A stretch of DNA of 64,000 nt. Source: Serinus canaria (lineage: Eukaryota; Chordata; Aves; Passeriformes; Fringillidae). The notes under the pieces were generated by a model. It did not search any database, was not told the origin of the DNA, and saw only the letters and a list, made by a program, of their open reading frames with translations. Positions 1 to 10,200 of this stretch are shown in pieces (the stretch's first letter is position 1; each line of letters starts with the position of its first letter). Both the position numbers and the translations under genes were made by a program. The stretch spans positions 51,397,180 through 51,461,179 of the forward strand of contig NC_066314.1 in assembly GCF_022539315.1 (NCBI RefSeq), in the 5' to 3' direction.

Positions 1-689
1 CAACTTCAGTTGCAGGTCCTCCAAGCTTGGTGGAGAAAGATATTGCAGTATTCTATTGCATGTCTAATTGTAGCATGGCTCTCTCCTTTATGTTGGCATT
101 TCTCTGTTGCTGCACCCATTATTTTCAGGCTTATCACATATCTCATTAAATTTTTAATAACTATTTGCTGGAGCATTCAAGTTTCAAGATGTCAGTGGCC
201 AAACTCCAGAATTTGTTTTCAGATGTTTTTCATTCTCAGATTCATCCATAACCTTTGCTAATGGTAAATTAATAAATTACAAATTTTTTGTAGAAGATAG
301 CCTGCAAGAAATGCAAGATAATCTATCCAAATGATGATAAAAATCAGGATAATGATTTGTATACATAACAGGAAGTGTGTATACACACTCAAGAATGTCA
401 ATGTGAATTAGAATTGAGGATTTGATTTCCATATCAGTTTTTTTTCATGAAGTCAGTTTAGAGAACTGCTCATCATTCATGTAAATGTGAAACAATGAAA
501 AAGAATGAGCAATGAACAGGTCTTTATAGCAGGGAGATAGTTTTGAGTTGGTAGGTGAAAAATGTACTTGTTAGGGAGAACTTCTAAACAATAACTACAT
601 AGTTTCCATTTTATACACCACTCAGCCTGTTACTTGTTTGATAAAATCAATGGGAACTCTGTGCTGGAAAAATCATTAAATAGCAAAAA

Positions 690-1241
690 TGTCTCTGTAC
701 TTGGCACTGATGATGTCACACCTTGAATCCTGCTTTCAGTTCTGGATATTGAGGTGCTGGAGCATTTCCAGAGAAGGGCTGTGTAGCTGGGGAAGGGTCT
801 GGAGCACAAGTTCCATGAGGAGAAAATGAGGGAGCTGGAGGGATTTACCCTGGAGAAATGGAGGCTCAAGGGAGACGTTATTGCTCTCTAAAACTGCCTT
901 AAACGAGAGTGTAGCCAGGTGAGGGTTGACCTCTTCTTACAGGAAACAAGTGACAGGATGAGATGAAATGACTTTAAGTTATGCCAGAGGAGATTTTGTT
1001 GAATATTAGGAAAAAATAACCTAATGGCAAAGGTGATCAGGCATTGGAATTGGTAAAATCATGATCCCCGGAAGTGTTCAAAAACCATGGATGTGGATAT
1101 GGATGTGGTTTAGTGGTAGACATGTTGGTGCTGGATTAACAGACTCGATGACTTTAGAGGTTTTTTCAACCTTACAATTCTATTAACAGACTCGATGACT
1201 TCAGAGGTTTTTTCAACCTTACAATTCTATGATTTTGTGAT
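690..1241 (+). mobile_element. CR1 LINE 3' fragment, 5'-truncated
   Basis: The order of landmarks matches the 3' end of avian CR1 elements: a 'CCAGAGAAGGGC' segment near 768, 'GAGGGAGCTGGAGG' near 828, 'GAGACGTTATTGCTCTCTA' near 871, 'GTAGCCAGGTGAGGGTTG' near 912, and a tail of the form CTCGATGACTT..GAGGTTTTTTCAACCTTACAATTCTATGA. The sense strand is +. No reverse transcriptase remains. It has many stops and indels, so it is an old dead copy. The 5' boundary is approximate. Confidence 0.85.
1135..1228 (+). repeat. 47-bp tandem duplication of the CR1 3' tail
   Basis: Two adjacent copies of a 47-bp unit (1135-1181 and 1182-1228) repeat the last part of the CR1 element. Each copy begins ATTAACAGACTCGATGACTT. 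They differ at about one base (TTTAG versus TTCAG). The similarity suggests a duplication much younger than the CR1 insertion, or one kept alike by slippage or conversion. Confidence 0.9.
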
Positions 1242-1968
1242 TTAATACATGCAGTTAGAAAGTTACATCAGAGAAATACTTTAGTATAAGATACTCACAT
1301 ATCATCACTGCAAAGGAATTTCTTGCTAATTATGACACTGTGATAACTCTCACTGTCTTTTGCTTTGTTTTAATTTGATTTTCATTGAACATTTTTGAGA
1401 TGCTTTAGTTGAAGGTGTGGAATTGAACCTTTTTACTTTTTTTCAAAATTCCACTGAGTCCTTTTAAGCCAAAATACTTTCCAGAACTTGGCCCACATGT
1501 GTATTGAACATTTCTGTCCTGAACCTCTCATTTTTCAGCAAGCACATAATACCATGTTGCTGAATAAAACCCATCTGTTCCACACATGTGAATCAGCTGG
1601 GGCTACTGTTTGGCACAAAATGGTTGCCAAAATGCTGTCATTTGACTGTGGAGGAAGTGGGAATAGGAAAATTATTTCATCTTGCATGCATTTCTAAAAT
1701 ATATTTAACTGTATATTAATTGTCTTTGAATTAAATCCTAATGCTCTTGACTGTCTTCCCAGACTAGAGACTGGCAGGCAGCCAAACGAGAACAAAGAAA
1801 CACATGCTTATCTTTTGGTATGGTTTGAAAATTAGTAAGACCTGTAGCTCATAGAATTCAGCATTTGTCCAAGTTTACCGTGCACTTAAGTATGGCTTGG
1901 GAGTGCCAAGTCTGCATTAAACATGGCTGTATTTGAAACGCAACTCTGCCTCACAAGACCAGCAGTAA

Positions 1969-2364
<396 letters not shown>

Positions 2365-3659
2365 TAGATGTGGTCCTTTAAGGACATTGCTGATCCCCAT
2401 TTCCTTCTCTGGAACCTTTTCCTCCAAAACCAGCCTCTTAAAGGTCTGCTGCGTGCAACTTTTCAGATAATTTTTTTATTATTCTTTTTTAAAAAACCTT
2501 TAATACATTTGTCATCAGAATATCCTTTGAGTTATTTTTTCATCTCAGCTTTTTGTCTTTTCCATTCTTATGTCCCCAAACCTGATATAAAAATCAGAGC
2601 CTTGCTTCTAGCTGACTTCACTGCAGCTCTGCAGATAAAGGCCTGTGGCGAACTGACCCCGTGTATTTTAAATAATAATGACCCCAGAGTGCTTAGAAAA
2701 GCCTTATTTCTTTGTTTCTATGCCTATATTGAAACAGTTCAGGGTTCATAATTAATTAAATCGTGGCTCGTGGAGTCAGTCTGTGCTTTTGACTTGCTTT
2801 GAGGAGCTTATGTGGATGTTGCTGTGAGAGCAGGTGCTTGGTGTGAGCCGTGCACTAGCGGTGTGCTTGGCTGCAGGGAGCAGGCAATCTGCTTCTGAGA
2901 CCGTTTTGGTGTGGCTGGCTTGGTTTTCCCCATTTTATGTCAGTACTTCTGTGGATGTCATCCAGATACTTATTGTGACGTGTCTGAGTGATGACAGGTC
3001 CAAATATGAATAGACCCAAACCAGAAAGTCTCACTTAAAGGCCCTGTGCAAATCCCAGCTGATAATGTTATCAAAAATAACTTCCTCCATTTATTTCTAC
3101 AAAGAGGGTAATACCATATCACCTTTTATCTTGCTTGCGGCCATTTGGAAGATAAAAGTAGAAAGAAAATTAGTATGAGAGGAAAAAGGAATCATAACTA
3201 TCTCTTTATATAAATTCTATTCAATGAGAAAATATCAAATACAGTTTGAAAGTGAACTACTGCTTTTCAGTTGGATATCTTTGTCCATCAATGTAGAAAA
3301 AAGAAAGCAACATTATTGTAAGGAGAGGGAAAAGGAGGTTTTTGTTTTTCATTTTCCCTCCTCCAGATAATGAGGGCCTGATTTTCCTCAGTGTGCGATT
3401 TTTGACATTTCTTTTAATCAGGCCATCAATCAGAAAACCTCACTTTTCCCTTATTATTATATTAAGGAGTGATGAGCTGAATCTCAGTTTTTGGTTGTTC
3501 AGTGTACCAACCAATCTAGGACACAAATAGTAGGTTAGTGTAGGGATAGTTTAAATGGCCTTACAGTTTGTAATGTGTTTTGCCAATGAGTTTGCTTGCT
3601 TAGTGGGGTTTAGCGCTCTGCTGGAGGCAATGCTTGTATAAAATGTGAAATCTCACATT

Positions 3660-3665
3660 ATTTGC
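3660..3665. repeat. Target site duplication of the ERV, left copy (ATTTGC)
   Basis: ATTTGC lies directly before the TGTGGTATTG terminus of the left LTR and is repeated at 7206-7211 directly after the right LTR. Six bases is the duplication length made by alpha- and betaretroviral integrases. Confidence 0.93.
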
Positions 3666-4050
3666 TGTGGTATTGTCCACAAGGGTCCCAGGATGAGGGA
3701 AGAGACGAGAAAGTTGACTCCATGTATCAGAAGCTTGATTTATTATTTTATGATAGATAATATATTAAAGCTATACTAAAAGAATAGAAGAAAGGATTTC
3801 ATCAGAAGGCTAAGCTAAGAATAGAAAAGAAATGAATAACAAAGGCTCGTGTCTGACCGAGACTGTCTGGCCAGGTGAACTGTGATTGGCCCTTAATTGG
3901 AAACAGCCAGATGAGACCAATCACAGATTCCCCCTGTTGCATTCCACAGCAGCAGATAAGAATTGTTTACAGTTTGTTCCTGAGGCCTCTCAGCTTCTCA
4001 GGAGGGAAAAATCCTAAGGAAAGGATTTTTCATAAAACATGTCGGTGACA
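3666..4050 (-). repeat. 3' LTR of the ERV (left on this strand)
   Basis: This 385-bp repeat runs from TGTGGTATTG to CGGTGACA on the + strand. In the sense (minus) direction it begins TGTCACC and ends in CCACA. The U3 part carries three CCAAT-type boxes in either orientation within about 40 bp. An AT-rich TATA-like stretch and an AATAAA signal in an AATAATAAATCAAG context lie further on. It pairs with 6820-7205 almost base for base. Differences include single-base changes near 3676, 3688, 3771, 3812 and 3860 and a small change in the A-run near 4010. Confidence 0.93.
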
Positions 4051-4063
4051 TCTCACCCTTTTT
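4051..4063 (-). promoter_or_regulatory. Polypurine tract of the ERV
   Basis: Read on the minus strand, AAAAAGGGTGAGA lies directly before the TGTCACC start of the 3' LTR. This is where a retroviral plus-strand primer is expected. It is a short purine run with a single T, so slightly degenerate. Confidence 0.7.
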
Positions 4064-4431
4064 ATTTTAAATAAATTAAAAATAAAAGTGTTTGCAATTT
4101 CATCTGCTGGGCCAAGCAGAGGAAAGAACAAGCATCTGAGAGGCTTAGTGTTGCCAATCAAAACATCAATCAAATGCTGGTGTGGAACCATCAGGGAATT
4201 CTTCACCTGCAAAACACCAAATTCCGAATTCCATCACATCACCAAAACAATCTTAAGATAGAAGAAAATGCAAAAACAGTACAAAGAAAGTTCATTGCTT
4301 CAAGTCCTAACAGCTGAGTTTCAGGAAAAAGTCCAAACTGAAGATGTTCCTCTTTGACATCACTGAAAGTCCCTTTTGGTCCTGAAACAGGCTTGCAAAA
4401 ATTTTTGAACTGCTAGCTCTTTCAACTCTTT
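4064..4431 (-). other. AT-rich 3' interior of the ERV, no recognisable gene
   Basis: Between the second open frame and the polypurine tract lies about 370 bp of AT-rich sequence. Its longest minus-strand frame (60 codons, ending at 4030) overlaps the LTR and shows no membrane span or envelope-like cysteines. It could be the 3' untranslated remnant left after loss of env, but nothing in it identifies its origin. Confidence 0.5.
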
Positions 4432-5379
4432 TTATTTAATTTTTTTTTTTTTGTTTTGTTTTGTTTTTTTAATCCAAAAGAGCAGCAGCAGAGAGGAGCC
4501 ACTGAGGCCCTGCGAGGGCCCTGGCCCCCGTGGAAGGAACAGGGATCCCAGACCTGGCCTACAGAACGGTGGCCCAGTCCCTTGTGGAAGGATCAGGGAT
4601 CCCAGACCCGGCTCACAGAACGGTGGCCCAGGTCCTGACGGGGGAATCAAAGCCCCCAAACCCAACAGGCACTGGCCGGGCGGAGGCCCTGGCCCAGGGA
4701 ACCGAGCCAAACGGCCCAGACCCGGCCCACGGAGCGGGCTCTGTGTTCTCTCAGCCTGGCACCCTGCTGCCAATGCCTGGGCAGCACGAGTGACCGAATG
4801 CTTCATTCCCTCTGAACCGGTGCAGACCAGCAGATGGGGAAGAGAAGCTTTCCCAGGGATCATCACCCCAGATCTGGGGGTGCTTTTTCCCCAGAGCAAA
4901 TGAGCGATGCTCACTTTCCACTGTTTCTCCTGCCTCTGCAATGCAAATGCAAAAGGTGTTCCCTCTTTCTGCCCCTCAGTACCACCCCCTGTGGGCTGGG
5001 GACCAGAGGCAGAAGGCTCAGGAGCCACCTCCCACACGCCGCTGGGGCGCGCAGGGGGAGTCAGGCATTCCAACCCCCAGCGGGAAATCCCGAACCAAAC
5101 CCGAGTCGGCCCGCAAAAAACACTGAGTGTGAATGCAAGCAGACGGGCTGAGCCCGCAATCAGCTGTTGAGCCACAACGTCCCCACGGAGGGGCAAGCCG
5201 GAATCCCCTTCCCCTGTCCCAGCTCTCCCCGCAGGGCCACCCTCAGGACAGCCCGAAAACCTTGGGGGGAAATCCAGGCTGATCGCAGGGGCCGCGGCAG
5301 CCGCCGCGGGGAGCGGCGGTGCCATGTGCGGCTCCGATGATGGTTCCGCTTGGTGGTTCTCAACCTCAGCCTCCTCCAC
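4432..5379 (-). CDS. Second open frame of the ERV: acidic/Ala-Pro-rich region with 18-residue repeats
   Basis: This 315-codon frame overlaps the end of the Gag frame by 220 bp in the -1 phase. Its start is not a firm translation start: the frame is open further upstream, and the first codon taken is GTG. The first 40 residues are acidic and Pro/Ala-rich and read more naturally than the Arg-rich sequence in the Gag frame over the same bases. This suggests that the original protein passes from one frame to the other, through a frameshift mutation or programmed -1 shifting. I did not find a clear slippery heptamer. Near the C-terminus an 18-residue unit repeats, with PPFC and PGLGSL as landmarks. 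The frame ends in a Lys-rich tail encoded by an A-rich run. I recognise no retroviral protease, zinc knuckle or enzyme. Its function is unknown, and it may be a degraded gag remainder. Confidence 0.5.
   Translation of the reverse strand: MEEAEVENHQAEPSSEPHMAPPLPAAAAAAPAISLDFPPRFSGCPEGGPAGRAGTGEGDSGLPLRGDVVAQQLIAGSARLLAFTLSVFCGPTRVWFGISRWGLECLTPPARPSGVWEVAPEPSASGPQPTGGGTEGQKEGTPFAFALQRQEKQWKVSIAHLLWGKSTPRSGVMIPGKASLPHLLVCTGSEGMKHSVTRAAQALAAGCQAERTQSPLRGPGLGRLARFPGPGPPPGQCLLGLGALIPPSGPGPPFCEPGLGSLILPQGTGPPFCRPGLGSLFLPRGPGPSQGLSGSSLLLLFWIKKTKQNKKKKIK
4530..4637 (-). repeat. 54-bp tandem repeat inside the ERV
   Basis: Two units (4530-4583 and 4584-4637) share GTGGAAGGAnCAGGGATCCC followed by AGAACGGTGGCCCAG. 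Weaker partial copies extend on both sides, with GCCCAGACCCGGCCCACGGA near 4712. The 54-bp period equals 18 codons, so the repeat stays in frame in the minus-strand protein. Confidence 0.88.
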
Positions 5380-6500
5380 CGGCGTGACAGGCGAAGCGAG
5401 GCCGCTGCGGGGGTCGGTGGGGGCTGCAAAGCCGGAGGGAGCGCATCCCCCGCCGGGCTGGGGACAGCAGCCACGTCTTCTCCGGGTACCGGAAGCTGCA
5501 GCGCAGGCGCAGACAGCAAAGCCGGCGGAGCTGACACAGAAGGCGGCGGGACAGCCGCGGGGGGCGGCAGGGGTGCGGGGCCGGCACCCACTGGTGCCGC
5601 CTGCACTGTTGTCCCACTTTGCTCCGGGAGCGGCAGCGCAGTCACGAGCTCTTGGTGATCGCTGTCGAGTGTGTCACCTAGGAACTTGGGCGAAGCCGCA
5701 GGAGGCGGTGCTTCTGCCACGGAAACGCGGACAAACTCTGCTGGAAGCGATGGGTCCAGTCCCGGCTGAGGCGGTGCCGCAGGAGGGGCTGAGGGGACTG
5801 GCACCTCCCGCGGGGCGGGCAGGGGTGGGGCCCGCGGCTCCAGCTCGGGCAGCGGAGCCAACTCACCTCCCCCCTGAGAGCAGCGAGGGGGGGAAGCGGT
5901 TCCGTCGGAGCAGGCTCCAAAGGCGCAGAAAAAAACTTTTCTTCTGCTGCGGGCAAAGCTTCGCCCCCCCACCCATTCAGTGGGGCTGGGAAGCTGCAGG
6001 CTGTGGTTTTGCACAAATTCCACTCTTGCCAGCTCCAGCGAAAAACGGCCTCTTGAATACGCAATCTCCTCGAATGAATATTCTATCAATTTCAAAATTG
6101 AGAAGAGAGTTTTGAATGCTGGATAACGGTGAGGAGTTCCAAATCCCTCATGGTGCAAAGCATCCTCGAAAACCAATGCCATGCAGTCCCATATGTAGGA
6201 ATCAAGTGAATACAACAGATCAGGGAAAAAGCCATAGTATTTTGTCCATCTGAAAAACTCATAGAAATGTCTCTTCACCATAGGAACTCTACATCGATGA
6301 CCCCATTTTTGCCAGAGGTTAATAATTCTTTTATCTCCAAAAGAGAATTGAACCTCTGCCTCCGTAGGCACCCTCTTCCACATCCCAGCCCACCTTGCAC
6401 GAACGGCAGCATTTTTAGGAAGGGCAGTGTAAACAGTACCTTGTGACAGTGTCCTCTGGGCTTCAGCAGGCTGCTTTGTGCTGCGAAGACTCCCGGACAT
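5160..6500 (-). CDS. gag: ERV Gag-like protein: matrix-like N-terminus plus proline-rich region
   Basis: This 446-codon frame opens at an ATG about 320 bp into the interior, where a retroviral gag is expected. Residues about 40-150 are compact and aromatic-rich, with landmarks VQFSFGDKRIINLW, FYEFFRWTKYYGFFPDL and ALVFEDALHHEGFGTPHRYP. This looks like a helical matrix-type domain. From about residue 215 the protein is very rich in Pro and Ala, like the linker after matrix in many Gags. The final 70 residues turn Arg-rich and probably represent the wrong frame after a shift near 5380-5440. I see no major homology region and no CCHC zinc knuckle, so capsid and nucleocapsid are absent. Retroviral Gag assembles particles at the membrane; this copy can have kept only the targeting part. 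The Gag call rests on position and composition, not on a database match. Confidence 0.7.
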   Translation of the reverse strand: MSGSLRSTKQPAEAQRTLSQGTVYTALPKNAAVRARWAGMWKRVPTEAEVQFSFGDKRIINLWQKWGHRCRVPMVKRHFYEFFRWTKYYGFFPDLLYSLDSYIWDCMALVFEDALHHEGFGTPHRYPAFKTLFSILKLIEYSFEEIAYSRGRFSLELARVEFVQNHSLQLPSPTEWVGGRSFARSRRKVFFCAFGACSDGTASPPRCSQGGGELAPLPELEPRAPPLPAPREVPVPSAPPAAPPQPGLDPSLPAEFVRVSVAEAPPPAASPKFLGDTLDSDHQELVTALPLPEQSGTTVQAAPVGAGPAPLPPPAAVPPPSVSAPPALLSAPALQLPVPGEDVAAVPSPAGDALPPALQPPPTPAAASLRLSRRWRRLRLRTTKRNHHRSRTWHRRSPRRLPRPLRSAWISPQGFRAVLRVALRGELGQGKGIPACPSVGTLWLNS

Positions 6501-6681
6501 CTTGTCTCGGAGACTTTTCCAAAGGTTCTCACTGTGGCCAGCCTTGGCTGTGAACTCTGTCCAATTTCAGGATCTTCGGTTCTTCAGCTCCTGGCTAGAA
6601 GCCACTTCTGTGGTCCCTGGTGTAGGTGACCATCGATGCCAAACACTCGGGGTTTACCCAAATGTAGCAGTGCTCCTCTGG

Positions 6682-6687
6682 ACTTAC
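6682..6687 (-). promoter_or_regulatory. Consensus splice donor in the ERV leader
   Basis: On the minus strand the sequence reads TTTG|GTAAGTCC, a near-perfect 5' splice site. Retroviruses commonly carry a donor in the leader for env mRNA. In this element, which lacks env, the donor could only join to a cryptic or flanking acceptor. Confidence 0.55.
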
Positions 6688-6799
6688 CAAATGAAGAATT
6701 CTTCTTCACTCAGGGTCCAATTGTGGTGATTTCTTCACTCGAGGCACCATCTGTCAATTCTGTCCTCGGTGTTCACCTTCTGTGGTGATGTCCCTTTTT

Positions 6800-6817
6800 T
6801 CCACTCGGAGGTCACCA
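6800..6817 (-). promoter_or_regulatory. Primer binding site, tRNA-Trp-like
   Basis: Two bases inside the 5' LTR end, the minus strand reads TGGTGACCTCCGAGTGGA. The first eight bases equal the tRNA-Trp primer site of the avian leukosis/Rous group (TGGTGACC). The rest aligns if one T is inserted and one C is lost. Another primer tRNA cannot be excluded. Confidence 0.6.
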
Positions 6818-6819
6818 TT

Positions 6820-7205
6820 TGTGGTATTGGCCACAAGGGTCACAGGATGAGGGAAGAGACGAGAAAGTTGACTCCATGTATCAGAAGCTTGATTTATTAT
6901 TTTATGATAGATAATATATTAAAACTATACTAAAAGAATAGAAGAAAGGATTTCATCAGAAGGCTGAGCTAAGAATAGAAAAGGAATGAATAACAAAGGC
7001 TCGTGTCTGACTGAGACTGTCTGGCCAGGTGAACTGTGATTGGCCCTTAATTGGAAACAGCCAGATGAGACCAATCACAGATTCCCCCTGTTGCATTCCA
7101 CAGCAGCAGATAAGAATTGTTTACAGTTTGTTCCTGAGGCCTCTCAGCTTCTCAGGAGGGGAAAAAACCTAAGGAAAGGATTTTTCATAAAACATGTCTG
7201 TGACA
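6820..7205 (-). repeat. 5' LTR of the ERV (right on this strand)
   Basis: This 386-bp repeat is a near-identical partner of 3666-4050. In the minus direction it carries the upstream CCAAT-type boxes, then the AATAAA signal, and joins directly to the primer site. As the promoter-bearing LTR it would drive transcription leftwards, antisense to LARGE1. Confidence 0.93.
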
Positions 7206-7211
7206 ATTTGC
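7206..7211. repeat. Target site duplication of the ERV, right copy (ATTTGC)
   Basis: This is an exact copy of 3660-3665, directly after the GTGACA end of the right LTR. The intact pair shows that the provirus still sits at its original integration site without later rearrangement of its ends. Confidence 0.93.
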
Positions 7212-10200
7212 CATCCTCCTATTTCACTGCACACTATTTTGATTTCAACTTCTTACTCTTCTCTTAAGGAATTCAATCAGTAACTCACTTACAGCAATGG
7301 AAGTTAAAATGAAACTTCCCTATTACCAGATTTGCCAAGGGTCTCATCATTTATCCTGTTAGTGTAGACTCTCGTCCTGTGTTTGTGTGAGGGACATCTT
7401 GATGCCTTTCATTCTCTGATTCTTTTCTGTGTTTCAGATGTGTAAACAAAGTTAGCTTCTGACCCTGGAATGTATCACAGGAAGAGCTGACAAATTGGGC
7501 AGTGAGAAAAAAGAATTCTTAAGAAGAAGACTCTTGCTCTGGTGGACTCTAAGAGTGCCAGGAATGGGTTGTTCATTTCATTGAGTCTGTTCTTAGAGAT
7601 TTACTGGCGATAACATTTCACAATCTAATTTGGAAAGGTCTTTAATGGTGATTAAAACATTTGAAGATGCAGTTACAATGAATGAACATTAAATCTCTGA
7701 TAAAGCATCATCTATGTGATGTTAATTGTGATCTATATCAAATAGCTGTGGGTTTGTTGCATTCCAGCCACAGCTTCCTACTCTTGCATCACAGGAGAGC
7801 TCTTCTGATACTTTAAAATGGACCAACATTATACTGCAAGAAAAAAATCAGACTCCCAGACAAGGGGCTTTTCTGCTAAGCAAGCAGGTGCCCATCATAC
7901 TTTCCCAGTAGTAGACCATTTGAACACAAACCTTGGAAGTATAAGTAAGCATAGTCCTTACACAGATGTCAGCACTAGCAACAGGCTTTAGATAGGGAGC
8001 ATAATGCCAGTGAAAGTTAACAAAATTGTATGCCTTTTTCTTACAGTATTATCCCAGTATCTTTCCATCTTGTGCCTCCCTAAACTGAGCATTTACTTGA
8101 ATTAAGTGTGTATCTATAAATATTTTTGAAAGAGATTATATATTAGGAAATTGATAATTAGCAGTATAGTATTTAGTGGCTTAGCAAGATACTTAACATT
8201 TGAAGCATTTTTAGAGGCATATTTGTACTGTTTCTGTTCTCAACAGTGTTTTTCAGTAGGGTTAGGTGTGTAGTGCTCCACAGCCATCAAGAACAGATCC
8301 TCACCAATATCAGCAGTGTAACACATGTAAAGCAGATGTTATCTGCCACTGGAAAAAAAAAAAAACCTGGAAACAAACACAAGTATTTTGTAACATACTT
8401 GTAATATCTCTTAATCACATCAACAATTATTTATGAAGGATTTAATATCTACAATGGAAAGCCTACTGGAAAATTACTGAGGTATGAAATGTCTTACCAA
8501 AGATTATTTTTAACTACAAGGACTAATACACATTTTTAAAACTCATTCTTTCATCATTCCAAAAAGTAGCCCAAGGAAGAAAAATTTTTATGCTCATCTA
8601 GGCACTGTATACTCCTCATCAGTATGGATCTGGGGCCCAAAAAAACCAGTATCCAAAAACCCAGATCTGTGGTTTTGGAGATTTTCTTCCCATTAATATT
8701 ATCCTAGAACATGAAATACTGCATTTAGAGACAGTTTTTTTCTGGTGTGTAGTGGCTGAGGTAAGAGTTTTGAGACTATGTTAGCATACACCTTGGTATG
8801 ACTTAAACTCCCTTTCCTAAAAAAGCTTAGCGTCCTTAAGTGCCTTGAAGCACCTACACCTGAGTGCTTCCTAAACTATTTACTATTAAAAATTGTTCAG
8901 TTGGTGTCCCTGATCCTCAGCCTGTAGGGAGAATTTTGTGATAAACTTCCACAGTTTTTTGATTACCTCTTCATACCTCTGTGTATAAACAGAGGAAGAA
9001 TTCATTCACTCTGTATTGTCAGATGTATCGTCATTTCATTTGTTGCTGCAGTGTTACATTATCCAAAAGCATCTCCTGTGAATGACCTGAGTCCAAACTC
9101 CTGCAGCAGGTGGTGAACACATCCATCATTTACTTTGAAGAGAGCATTGTAGGAAGATGGACACTTTGAATGCTCAGTTTGGTCCTGCAGCAACTTTGAA
9201 ACATCCAGGCTAGAGTGTGACTAGTATTATCTAAAACTATCATGGAATGCCAACAGTAAAGGGGCAAGTGTAGCATGCACAGCCTTGTGTGAGAAGTTTG
9301 GTGGGTGATGTTGAGCCAAACAGGCAGGCTGACACTTGTAGTGGAAGTTGGAGCATTCTTAGGTCATGTGGCTTTAGTTCTTGGTGTTAGCTGCAGTCAT
9401 TGGGTCTGGAGGCTGTGTGAACCTCAGTGGCCAGTTCTGGTGGGATGGGGAATACATTCTTCCAGCCGTCTGCAGATGGATAAAAGGAGTTTGGGAGAAG
9501 TGTCAGTTTTCAAAATCTTGGACATGATGCTTACAGTAGTATGCTCAGGAGGATGCAAGTTCTTTCAAGTGCATATTCCAGCCATATCTTGCCAGAATCT
9601 GGGTACAGCCAGCTGCTCTCAGTCCAAACATGCATTTGGAACAAGAGTGGAGAAAACTGGAAATAATGTTTTTCCCCTTGGGATGCAAACATCTGCAGAC
9701 AGTTCAGGTTGATAACTTCATTTGGCTTATCTGTTTTTCCACTGACTTTGTTTAACAGTTAAACAACGAGAGAAAGGAAAGTTGATCAGGGAAAGGAGAA
9801 GAATAGACTGAGCCTTGAAGCGTGCTGCAGGAAAAAACTTGGAATGAAAAGGTCTTGATTTCTGTTCTCTTTGAGGATTATTGCTCTTTTGTTTAACTGA
9901 TTGCAGGCAGGAATAGAAGTGATATGTAATATCAAACACCACAGAGAGGCTGAGCAGCAGGTACATGGATGCCTGTGTCTGAGCTGGAAGAGAGCATTCA
10001 GAAGTATAGTAAGTGCTGCTCTCACTGTGTCCTGGCTGAAGCAGCATCCAAGGCAACAGCAACTACTAGAAGACAGCAAGGAATGCATGCTTTCAATTCT
10101 GAAACAAACTGATTTAGTAAAAGGAGAACAGATGTGGGCAAGAACTTGACAGAATAAACTCTAATTTGGAAGGCATTTTTAAGGTAGAGAGAGTGGCTTT

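Larger units (their letters stand above)
6501..6819 (-). other. ERV 5' leader with primer binding site and splice donor
   Basis: This 319-bp leader lies between the 5' LTR and the gag start. It holds the primer binding site at its beginning and a strong splice donor about 135 bp in. Short repeated motifs (TTCTTCACTC on the + strand near 6699 and 6732, and CACCAT near 6746 and 6813) suggest local duplication. Confidence 0.65.
3666..7205 (-). mobile_element. Endogenous retrovirus, gag-only non-autonomous provirus
   Basis: Two direct LTRs of 385 and 386 bp enclose a 2769-bp interior (4051-6819). Each LTR ends in TG..CA in the sense direction, and the element is flanked by the 6-bp duplication ATTTGC. 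Sense is the minus strand, shown by the AATAAA signal in the LTRs, the position of the primer site at 6800-6817, the purine tract at 4051-4063 and the gag-like frame. A 6-bp duplication and a tRNA-Trp-like primer site fit alpha-/beta-retrovirus-like (class II, ERVK-type) bird ERVs. No protease, reverse transcriptase, integrase or envelope is detectable, so it would have needed proteins from a relative to move. By eye the two LTRs differ at roughly ten positions, or 2-3 percent, suggesting an insertion a few million years old. It lies antisense to LARGE1. Confidence 0.93.

Noticed and set aside
4030..4212. Remnant envelope reading frame at the ERV 3' end
   Set aside because: The 60-codon frame runs into the LTR and has no membrane span, cysteine motif or similarity I can recognise.
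4480..5960. CpG island that could be a promoter
   Set aside because: The GC-rich stretch lies within the ERV interior and is explained by its proline- and alanine-rich coding sequence.
4451..6115. Long + strand open frames (150 and 263 codons) in the ERV
   Set aside because: They are opposite-strand shadows of GC-rich minus-strand coding sequence. LTR polarity, primer site and purine tract all place the sense strand on minus.
9305..9712. 135-codon open frame as a gene
   Set aside because: Its composition is typical of random translation, with no domain or motif and no supporting signals around it.
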